A stretch of DNA of 64,000 bases from JADKAV01 sp963704075. GTDB lineage: Bacteria > Actinomycetota > Actinomycetes > S36-B12 > UBA10799. Below, piece after piece: positions 1 through 7,222 of the stretch. Both the position numbers and the translations under genes were made by a program. The stretch is from contig CAVPGV010000009.1 of assembly GCA_963704075.1 (NCBI GenBank), forward strand, positions 1 to 64,000. Reading direction: 5' to 3'. The notes under the pieces were generated by a model that saw nothing but the letters and a program-made list of their open reading frames with translations, ran no database searches and was not told where the DNA came from. Within the stretch, counting starts at the first letter, position 1; the number at the start of each line of letters is the position of its first letter.

Positions 1-885
1 GCGCGAACGCGTTGCTCACGGTCTCCGGGTGGATGGCCTGGCCCAGCGCATCTGTGAACACGAGGCCGTCGTGGCGGTATCCGCCGGGGTGCTGTTCGAG
101 CACGTGGCGGAGTAACGAGACCAAGCCGGGGTCCAGGTCGATCACGCGGATCCGACCTGACTTCGGGGTGTCGGTGATGATGTCGCTCCCGACCCGGCCA
201 CGGGACGCTCGGATGGTGGCCTCCCAGGCGTCCAGGTCCACGTCCGGCCACGTCAGGGCCAGGGCCTCACCCCGGCGACATCCGGTCAGTGCCAGGAATG
301 CCCATACCCCTCCCAGCCAATGATCTTGCGAACGGCTGAGAAACTCAGAGACCTCGCCGGCCGACCAGGTCTGCGCGGGTGCGCCCCTAGCCGCGACGTC
401 GCCGACGGCGTGGCAGCGTCAGCGGGGTTGCGCACGATCACAGTCCCTTGCTCACTGCCGTTCCCAGCGCTGCCTTCACCAACACGTGCACATACCGGAC
501 CGGTCGAGGCGTGAGGGGTTTGCCTTCGCGGCCGCCGGACGCCAACAGATCGACGTACATCTGGTCGAGATGGTCGGCCGTGAGTGTGTGCAACGGGATG
601 TCGCCGATGCGTGGCAGCACATAGACCCGAAGAGTCTTGTCGTAGGAAGCCCAGGTGGAGGCCTTCAAGCGACCCTTCTGTAGTTCCAGATGTCGGCTGA
701 GAAACTCGCCGGCCAGCGTCGAGGACGGGGCGACCCAAGTGCCACCGTTCATCGTGGCGACCCAAGTGCCACCGTTCATCGTGGCGACCGTCTTGGCCAG
801 GTGCACTTCGGCATCGGCCTTGCGTGTGAATCCTGAACCCGTGGCAGGGTCCGTCAACCAGAGCTTCCCGACCTTCACGTAGTAG
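1..885 (-). pseudogene. Tyrosine recombinase (phage-type integrase), frameshifted and cut by the window edge
   Basis: The minus strand encodes an integrase in pieces. From about 885 down there is an arm-binding-like segment with TRKADAE, then a core-binding SAM-like domain (STWASYDKTLRVYVLPRIGD). That frame stops at 438. The next residues (IVRNPADAA) continue in a second frame. From about 400 to the window edge the catalytic domain runs in a third frame with LTGCRRGEALALTWPDVDLD, where the Arg of TGCRRGE is the first catalytic residue. The remaining catalytic residues lie outside the window. Two frame changes within about 80 bp make a working product unlikely. A 27-bp tandem duplication (730-783) repeats nine codons, VATMNGGTW. 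Family assignment is firm. Whether the shifts are real or assembly errors is open. Confidence 0.8.
730..783. repeat. 27-bp perfect tandem duplication inside the integrase remnant
   Basis: Positions 730-756 and 757-783 are identical. On the minus strand the unit encodes VATMNGGTW, so the duplication keeps the frame and adds nine residues between the arm-binding and core-binding parts of the integrase. This looks like a slippage or unequal-exchange event in a gene no longer under selection. Confidence 0.9.
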
Positions 886-889
886 ATAG

Positions 890-1450
890 ATGGCTCTGGG
901 CTGGTGTCGGTAATCATGTGTGTCGCGGTTGTTCTTCGCGCGGACGGGATCTGCGGCAGTTCCGTCACCTTCCCTACGGAACTGAGGTGTCGCTCAACAT
1001 TGTGCTTCGCCACGGAGCTGTTGGCGATGTAGTACCAATCCACGTAGGCGTCCATGGACCGGAGTCGATCGCTCATGTCTTCTCCTTGGCCGAATAGGCC
1101 TAGACCGCGCTTGCCCATCATGCTTCGGTTCAGTCCATAGGGGTTGAAGACCATGGTGCGCACCGGCCATGACGCTTTGATCGCCGCGTAGGCGGCGAGC
1201 CCCCCGCCGAGTGAGAAACCTGAGAGCACGATCTTGTCTCGAAACTCGGGTTTCACCAGTTCGACGAGCTGGGCTGTCTGCCGAAACTTGTCTGGGACTC
1301 CCGCCCCGATGTCCGTCAACTTGTTGTTGATCTTGTCGTCGAATGTCTTCGTCGGGCCATTCACGAGTTAGTACACGTCGTAGTCCCGGTCGTAGAACAG
1401 CCGGGCTTGCAGGTTCTGCGGCCGGATCTCGGTGAAGAACAGACACCTCA
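890..1450 (-). pseudogene. Esterase/lipase fragment (alpha/beta hydrolase) fused in frame to the integrase remnant
   Basis: The minus strand from about 1364 to 890 reads as part of an alpha/beta hydrolase with the nucleophile elbow GFSLGGG followed by LAAYAA. It resembles intracellular Mbeg1-like or DUF2974 lipases. A TAA stop lies two codons upstream of the first usable GTG at 1364, and hydrolase-like sequence (LFYDRDYDVY) continues beyond that stop, so the 5' part is also broken. At about 890-900 the frame passes directly into the integrase. I infer that a mobile element inserted into, or recombined with, a lipase gene and that both then decayed. The exact family is uncertain. Confidence 0.55.
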
Positions 1451-1462
1451 CGTGCCACGTCT

Positions 1463-3682
1463 TCACCGGAAGGTTTGCGCCGACTGGCCGCTGGGTGTTG
1501 CCCGACTAGATGGGGTCCCGGCCTGGTCGTTCACCTGCTGCAGCACCACGAGGGACCGCGCCTGCACGGGTCGGACGGCACCCGCCGCCACCTCGGTGTG
1601 GGCCCCTTGGTCGGGCCAGACGGCCGTGTCGAGCACCAACCGCCAGCGGGCTTGCGTGGTACGCCCCGGGACAACACATTCGGCGGGCACTTCCGAGGCG
1701 TTGAAGAACAGGGCGAACGACGAATCCCGGACTGGTCGGCCGAACCGGTCGCGCTCGTTGAGAGCGGCCCCGTTGAGCACCACCGTCAGGGTCTTCGCAT
1801 ACCCGACCTGCCAATCCTGCTGGGTCATGGCCTCGCCGGTTGGACGCAACCAGGAGATGTCTGGCACGTCATTCCAGGAGTCGACCCGCCGACCCTCGAA
1901 GAATCGGTGACGTCGGAAGATCGGGTGGCGCCGGCGCAACCCGGTGAGCATCTGGGTGAACGCCAGCATGTCCGGGTCTACGCTGTCCCAGTCCATCCAT
2001 GTCACGTCGTTGTCCTGGCAGTAGGTGTTGTTGTTGCCGTGTTGGGTCCTGCTGATCTCATCGCCGTGCGCGATCATCGGGACCCCCTGGCTCAGCAGCA
2101 GCGTGGCCATGAGATTGCGCTGCTGGCGCGCCCGTAGGGCCAGCACGGCCGGATCGTCGGTCGGGCCTTCGACGCCGCAGTTCCAAGACCGGTTGAACGA
2201 CTCGCCATCGCGGTTGTCCTCACCGTTGGCGCCATTGTGCTTCTCGTTGTAGGAGACGAGGTCGCGCAGCGGGAATCCGTCGTGCGCGGTGATGAAGTTG
2301 ACGGAGGCGTGCGGGCTGCGGCCATCGTCGAGGTAGAGGTCGGAGGAGCCGGTGAACCTGCTGGCGAACTCCGGGAGGGATGCGGGCTCACCGCGCCAGT
2401 AGTCGCGGGCCGTATCCCGGTATTTCCCGTTCCACTCGGTCCATAGGGCAGGGAAGTTGCCGACCTGGTAGCCGCCCTCGCCCAGATCCCACGGCTCGGC
2501 GATGAGCTTGACCTGCGACACGACGGGATCCTGTTGCACGAGGTCGAAGAACGTTGACAGCCGGTCCACACTGCCTGTCTCGCGGGCGAGGCTGGAGGCC
2601 AGATCGAACCGGAAGCCGTCCACGTGCATCTCGCTGACCCAGTAACGCAGCGAGTCCATGATCAGTTGCAGTGCGTGCGGGTCCCGGGCGTTGAAGGAGT
2701 TGCCGGTTCCGGTGGTGTCGAAGTAGTGACGGGGATCGTTCTCGACGAGCCGGTAGTACGTAGTGTTCGCGATGCCCCGGAACGACAGTGTCGGACCCCG
2801 CTCGTTGCCCTCGGCTGTGTGGTTGTAGACGACGTCCAGGATCACCTCGATCCCGGCCCGGTGCAGTTCGCGGACCATGCCCTTGAACTCCATGACCTGC
2901 TGACCGAGTTCGCCGCTGGCACTGTACTCGTTGTGGGGGGCGAAGAAGCCGATGGTGTTGTAGCCCCAGTAGTTGCGCCTTCCGGAGTTGGTGAGGAACG
3001 AGTCCTGGACGAACTGATGGATCGGCATGAGTTCCACCGCTGTGACCCCCAGCTGCTGCAAGTAGTCGATCATCACCGGGTGTGCCAGACCCGCGTAGGT
3101 GCCGCGCAGCATCCGTGGGATTTCCGGGTGCTCGATCGTCATCCCTTTGACGTGGGCCTCGTAGATGATCGTCTCGTTGTAGGGACGTTGCTGGCGAACG
3201 TCCCCGCTCCAGTCGAAGTAGGGGCTGCTGACGACCGAGAGCATCGTGTGCCCGAGGCTGTCGGTTGTGTCCTGCTCGTCAGGGTTGTTGCTGCGATGAC
3301 CGAACACGGCCCGCGAGTTGTCCGACATGCCCGCGATGGCCTTGGCGTACGGGTCCAGCAGCAGTTTGTTGGCGTTGTAGCGCTGTCCGCGCGCCGGATC
3401 CCATGGTCCGTGAACCCGGAACCCATACCGTTGGCCGGGTCCCAAGGTGGGCAGGTAGACGTGCCACACGCCAGCGGTCTTGTCCAAGAGATCGATGCGG
3501 TGCTCCGCCCCGGCTTCGTCGATCAGGCACAACTGGACCGCCTCGGCCTCCGCCGCGTACAACGCGAAGTTGGTGCCGACCCCGTTGTAGGTCGCACCGA
3601 ACGGGTAGGGCGAGCCGGGCCAATTGAGCCCAGCGGTCAACAGCGCGGCTGTGAAATCATCTGACGGCACACAGGCAGTCAA
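1463..3682 (-). CDS. glgX: Glycogen debranching enzyme GlgX (isoamylase-type, GH13)
   Basis: This enzyme hydrolyses alpha-1,6 branch points of phosphorylase-limited glycogen in the cytoplasm. The protein has 739 residues, usual for GlgX/TreX. An N-terminal CBM48 domain (about 20-125) precedes a GH13 barrel. The nucleophile is Asp360 in DGFRFD, the acid/base is Glu396 in LIAEPW, and the third carboxylate is Asp468 in FITAHDGF. The most upstream start is a TTG at 3682. A GTG four codons in (3670) is equally possible. The epimerase gene lies 72 bp upstream on the same strand. Apart from the GH13 glucosidase at 34-36 kb, no other glycogen or alpha-glucan gene is in the window. Confidence 0.95.
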   Translation of the reverse strand: MTACVPSDDFTAALLTAGLNWPGSPYPFGATYNGVGTNFALYAAEAEAVQLCLIDEAGAEHRIDLLDKTAGVWHVYLPTLGPGQRYGFRVHGPWDPARGQRYNANKLLLDPYAKAIAGMSDNSRAVFGHRSNNPDEQDTTDSLGHTMLSVVSSPYFDWSGDVRQQRPYNETIIYEAHVKGMTIEHPEIPRMLRGTYAGLAHPVMIDYLQQLGVTAVELMPIHQFVQDSFLTNSGRRNYWGYNTIGFFAPHNEYSASGELGQQVMEFKGMVRELHRAGIEVILDVVYNHTAEGNERGPTLSFRGIANTTYYRLVENDPRHYFDTTGTGNSFNARDPHALQLIMDSLRYWVSEMHVDGFRFDLASSLARETGSVDRLSTFFDLVQQDPVVSQVKLIAEPWDLGEGGYQVGNFPALWTEWNGKYRDTARDYWRGEPASLPEFASRFTGSSDLYLDDGRSPHASVNFITAHDGFPLRDLVSYNEKHNGANGEDNRDGESFNRSWNCGVEGPTDDPAVLALRARQQRNLMATLLLSQGVPMIAHGDEISRTQHGNNNTYCQDNDVTWMDWDSVDPDMLAFTQMLTGLRRRHPIFRRHRFFEGRRVDSWNDVPDISWLRPTGEAMTQQDWQVGYAKTLTVVLNGAALNERDRFGRPVRDSSFALFFNASEVPAECVVPGRTTQARWRLVLDTAVWPDQGAHTEVAAGAVRPVQARSLVVLQQVNDQAGTPSSRATPSGQSAQTFR

Positions 3683-3754
3683 TCAGCGGTTGTGGTGGCG
3701 ACGCTAACGGGAACGGCCAGGAGTCGTTCCCCTGCCAGTACGGGCAGGTGCGCT

Positions 3755-4747
3755 CTACAGGGCCGCGGCCATGGCCTCAAGCGCTTCTGCGCTCGTGTAC
3801 GCAGGGTGCCAGCCGAGTTCCCGCTTTGCCCTGCTGGTGTCCATGACGACGGATGTCCGTCCGACGTGTATCCATTCAGCCACGGATGGCACCCGGGGCA
3901 CTTGAGCCAGCATTCGGGAGGCGGTCAGCGCAAGAGCATGGGGGACCGGGATGCCACGTCCTCCCAGGGCCTCCGCAACGTCGCTGAAAGTGATCGCTGC
4001 GTCGCCAGCGAGGTTGAAGGCCCCCGGTGAGCCACGCCCGAGGGCCGCCGCGGTGATCGCCGAGGCCACATCGTCGGGATGGATCAGTTGCAGCTGCACG
4101 CCCGGGTCGGGGAACACCGGGCGCAGGACTGGCAGGGCCCGGCCGACCGTTCTGGTCAGACCGGACAGCGGCAGGCCGGCCCGGTTCCAGGGCATGAAAT
4201 CGGCCAGTGCGGTGGCACGCGGGCCGGCGACGATGCAGGGTCGCAGGACGTAGCTCTCCAGCCCAGAGGAGTCGGTGGTCTCGCGGAGCAGAGCCTCGCA
4301 TTCCGCCTTCTGCTGGGAGTAGTAGTGCTCCGCCGACCCCCGCGCCGGCACATCCTCGGTCAGTGGTGACGGGTTGTCGGGGTAATAGCCGTAGGCTGCC
4401 ACGGACGACGTGTAGACCAGTCTCCGCGGACGCTGCGCGGCCACGGTCGCCTCGAACACGTTGCGTGAGCCCGCGAGATTGACCCGTCTGGTCTGCTCGC
4501 GGCTGCCCATGATGAGGAACGCCAGATGCACAACGACATCGGCATCCCGCACGAGCGCCTCGACGGCTGCCCTGTCGAGGATGTCGCCTCGGCGGTACTC
4601 GGTCTTGGTCCAGTTCTGTGCCGCAGGATCGAAGTCGCGTCGGGCCATCCCCAGAACACGGTCTACGGCGGGTTCCCGTTCCAGCGCGCCGACCGCCGAG
4701 ATACCAATCTCGCCAGTCGGTCCCGTTACTGCGACGGTGATGCCCAC
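3755..4747 (-). CDS. NAD(P)-dependent epimerase/dehydratase (extended SDR family)
   Basis: This is a 330-residue extended short-chain dehydrogenase-like protein. The N-terminal Rossmann motif is VTGPTGEIG, and the sequence following it (LGMARRD) is typical of nucleoside-diphosphate-sugar epimerase relatives. The catalytic pair appears as YYSQQK, preceded by the Ser-rich stretch YTSSVAAYG. The substrate cannot be read from the sequence. The start is a GTG at 4747; no ATG is available in frame nearby. It lies upstream of glgX on the same strand, but a shared transcript is only inferred. Confidence 0.85.
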   Translation of the reverse strand: MGITVAVTGPTGEIGISAVGALEREPAVDRVLGMARRDFDPAAQNWTKTEYRRGDILDRAAVEALVRDADVVVHLAFLIMGSREQTRRVNLAGSRNVFEATVAAQRPRRLVYTSSVAAYGYYPDNPSPLTEDVPARGSAEHYYSQQKAECEALLRETTDSSGLESYVLRPCIVAGPRATALADFMPWNRAGLPLSGLTRTVGRALPVLRPVFPDPGVQLQLIHPDDVASAITAAALGRGSPGAFNLAGDAAITFSDVAEALGGRGIPVPHALALTASRMLAQVPRVPSVAEWIHVGRTSVVMDTSRAKRELGWHPAYTSAEALEAMAAAL

Positions 4748-4914
4748 CCATCAATCCTGTCGCGCGGTCGCCATCCTGCAAAGGGGCCGGTGGGGCCTGA
4801 TTCCGCGATCCGCGTACTGCGAGGGCGAGGGGTTTCCCGAATGCCCGTCGAGGGCCACAGTGTGGGAGAGGTCATGGGAATCCGGCGAACGGGACGGCAG
4901 TCCGGTCGATGTGC

Positions 4915-5433
4915 CTACGAACGAAGCTGTGCCACCCGTTTGATCACGAATTTCGGTGGCTCGCGCAGCGTCTGGCCGACCACGCAGTACCTTTCGGTCA
5001 TCTCGGCCAACCTCAGCAACTTCGCATCGTCGGCATCGGTGTCAAGCTCAATCGTGACCGTCAAATCCGTGCAACCGACCGGGACGTCCCGGGCGAAACC
5101 AAGCGTTCCTCGGGCGTCGAAGAATCCGTCTGCGCTGATTGCGGCGCGGCCGAACTCCAGGTTCATGTTCGTGGCAATGCTACGGAACGTCACACCTGCG
5201 CAGGCGAGCAACGCCTGCAACAACATGTCGCCGGAACACGCGTCGCTGCCATCTCCACCAGTAGCCTCGTGCAAACCTGCTCTGACTGGCCCCGACCAGG
5301 TGCTGACAGTGCACGTGACTGCGTCGTCCCGGTAGTCGCCGCGAGCAGCCAGCGGTGTCATCGCGGATGCGGGATCGGACTTGTACAACTGCTTCAGCGG
5401 CGCTTGCAGCGCCCGCAACTCCGAGGCATCCAT
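4915..5433 (-). CDS. OsmC/Ohr family protein
   Basis: This 172-residue protein belongs to the OsmC family of thiol-dependent peroxidases. The two conserved cysteines are in LLACAGVTF and ERYCVVGQTL, and the fold's ending is retained (KFVIKRVAQLRS). I chose the ATG at 5433 because it has a good ribosome binding site (AAGGAG, 6 nt upstream). A longer frame begins at 5487 but adds a Cys-rich tail that does not look like OsmC. The family reduces organic hydroperoxides in the cytoplasm. Which peroxide, and which reductant, is not visible here. It is transcribed on its own or with the downstream epimerase, after a gap of about 170 bp. Confidence 0.85.
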   Translation of the reverse strand: MDASELRALQAPLKQLYKSDPASAMTPLAARGDYRDDAVTCTVSTWSGPVRAGLHEATGGDGSDACSGDMLLQALLACAGVTFRSIATNMNLEFGRAAISADGFFDARGTLGFARDVPVGCTDLTVTIELDTDADDAKLLRLAEMTERYCVVGQTLREPPKFVIKRVAQLRS

Positions 5434-5618
5434 CGGCGCTCCTTCACTGCATGCCCACACTGGGCACTGCCGACCACAGTGAACCACACGGTTGCGTCAT
5501 TTCCCGGTGCGAGCGCTCACGCTTGACCTGGGCCCATCCGCATCAGGGAACGGGGCCACGGCCGTGCTGTCGGGGGCACTGGTGGCGCGGGCCGAGCCAC
5601 GTCCGGCAGGATGACGCC

Positions 5619-6145
5619 ATGGCCGTGATCGACGTCTGGATCCAACACCCCACTCTGAGGTTCCTGCGGCAGGACTCATTAGCCCAGGTGCTGCGATGGA
5701 CAGGCCAATCCGTGCCCGAGGAAGGACTCCCCATCGATCTCACCGTGGCCATGATGGACGAAGCAGACGTCGATCGCGGCTGACGCAGGTGGGTCACACG
5801 GGCCCGATGCGCAGTTCGGAGGTCGGGCGGCCGATCCCGTACCTCGACGACGTCGCCCTGGACTTTCCGGACCTCACCATCGTCGCAGGCCACATCGGCT
5901 ACCCCTGGACCATCGAGATGATCGCGCTGGCCACCAAGTACCCCAACGTCCACATCGACACCTCGGCTGACGCCGCGCATCGCTACCCCCGCGAACTCGT
6001 CGAGTACATGCGCGGGCACGGTCGCCGCAAAGTCCTGTTCGGCAGCGACTACCCGATGCTCACGGCCAAGAAGGCGCTGAGGCACCTGGACAGTCTGGAC
6101 CTCGACCAGGAAGCCACCGAACTGTTTGCACGGCACTGCCGATCG
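5619..6145 (+). pseudogene. Amidohydrolase family 2 remnant with its middle deleted
   Basis: An ATG at 5619 opens 54 residues (MAVIDVWIQHPTLRFLRQ onward) that match the N-terminus of amidohydrolase-2 proteins, then reaches TGA at 5783. In another frame, 5785-6130 encodes the C-terminal half: HTGPMRSSE, GRPIPYLDDVALDFPDL, AGHIGYPW, and GHGRRKVLFGSDYP with the metal-site Asp. Intact relatives are roughly 280-300 residues, so about 100-150 internal residues and the reading frame have been lost. The two halves are in the correct order and orientation, so one internal deletion explains the structure. Confidence 0.8.
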
Positions 6146-6286
6146 GCTTCTCCCGCGGTAAGGGTTTGCCGTGCGCGGCGCGTAGCTCCTCGCTGTCGAT
6201 GGGAGCGGGCTGTGTTCAACAGCCGATTCCGGACCACGAATCGGGCGAAGCGGATCCGTTGTCGACTGCCCTGCCGGCTGGCGAAC

Positions 6287-6538
6287 CTACGAGGACGCGC
6301 CAGTCCCGTACAGGGCGGCAATCGTGTCCGCGTGGGTTTGTTCGATCTGCTTGCGCTTGAGTTTCATGGTCGGAGTCAGTTCTCCGGCCTCCATCGACAA
6401 CTCCTGCGGCAGGATGGCGACCTTCTTGACCTGCTCGTAGCGGGCGAGATCGGCGTTCATCAACGAAACCTGGTCATCGATGTACTGGATCAACGCCGGG
6501 CCTATCCACCCCGAGCAGCCGGCTTCGATGCTCGACAA
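6287..6538 (-). pseudogene. C-terminal fragment of a long-chain acyl-CoA synthetase
   Basis: The last roughly 65 residues (LMNADLARYEQVKKV, LPQELSMEAGELTPTMKLKR) match the extreme C-terminus of FadD15-like long-chain fatty-acid CoA ligases, including the lysine-containing LTPTMKLKR motif. The AMP-binding body is absent. Upstream sequence is instead shared with the end of the terminase-like gene at 6474-6812. This is a truncation junction, so no activity is expected. Confidence 0.7.
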
Positions 6539-6812
6539 GGCGTATCACCGCGAGGATGGCTTTGACGTCGCCGCCCATGGCCTTGTCCCACGCCGCGACT
6601 TGCAGGGCGTCGAGGCGTTGGACTTCGAGCATCCGGTGCTGGTCCACGGCGTCGGCCTCGCGGCCGTCGATTGCTTTCCAGAAGGCCTTGTAGGCGCCGG
6701 ACCTGGTGGCGTAGCCGGCCAGCTTGGCAGCTTCTTCGTAGGTGGCCCCGTCTGCCATGGCTTCGACGACCTTCGCGCGTTTCACCGCGGCGACGGCGCG
6801 GGATGTAGCCAT
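6474..6812 (-). CDS. Phage terminase-small-subunit-like helix-turn-helix protein (copy A)
   Basis: This 112-residue protein begins MATSRAVAAVKRAKVVEAM. A predicted helix-turn-helix (TYEEAAKLAGYATRSGAY) is followed by a helical segment LEVQRLDALQVAAWDKAM and AILAVIRLVEHRSRLLGVD. This layout is common in small proteins encoded just before the large terminase gene in actinobacterial phages. No large terminase, portal or capsid gene follows. The 3' end runs into the acyl-CoA ligase remnant, so the last residues (RPGVDPVHR) may not be original. A second, frameshifted copy lies at 10372-10780. I infer a prophage or satellite remnant. Confidence 0.5.
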   Translation of the reverse strand: MATSRAVAAVKRAKVVEAMADGATYEEAAKLAGYATRSGAYKAFWKAIDGREADAVDQHRMLEVQRLDALQVAAWDKAMGGDVKAILAVIRLVEHRSRLLGVDRPGVDPVHR

Positions 6813-6984
6813 GTGACACCTCCAGATCCAGTGTCACACAGACTGGTACGCCAGGCCCTCAGCCGAGTCCACGGTGTTCCGCCGCCCATGTGCCGGCAGC
6901 CTGGTCTTCCCATCTACCTCCCATCTACTCAACGACACGCGACAGGGCCGTACGAGACCAAACGGGCGAGGACCTCACTGTGCC

Positions 6985-7071
6985 GATTCGTGCTCAGAAC
7001 ACGACCAGACAGACGTGACACGACAGCACCCGACGGACTACTCCTGAGTTCAAGTCTCCCCACCCGCACGG
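6985..7071. repeat. 87-bp direct repeat, copy A
   Basis: This 87-bp block aligns without gaps to 10805-10891, with 71 of 87 positions identical by hand count. Both copies lie just upstream of a terminase-small-subunit-like gene in the same orientation. On the minus strand both copies can encode GDLNSG, then VLSC, then VVF. Copy A is part of a possible 56-residue Cys-containing frame (6994-7164, ATG start). Phages often carry an HNH nuclease gene just before the small terminase, so this could be a nuclease remnant, but I see no HNH motif. Confidence 0.75.
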
Positions 7072-7222
7072 ACTCGTCCCACGGGCGGCGGCGCGATCAC
7101 CTTGTGCGGGGTGCCGCGCTGCAACCGCTTCGAGGTACCCGCAACGGGTCCGAGGGCAGGCCATGATGACCACTGCCCGCCGGTCGACCCCGAGTGAGGC
7201 CCCGTCAGCAGCGCCGCAACCC

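Noticed and set aside
2624..3664. Long plus-strand open frame opposite glgX
   Set aside because: It is antisense to a well-supported gene, has no recognisable domain and has the Val/His/Asp-rich composition typical of shadow frames in high-GC DNA.
5543..6136. 197-codon minus-strand frame opposite the amidohydrolase remnant
   Set aside because: The plus strand encodes clear amidohydrolase motifs in both halves; the minus frame is only its shadow.
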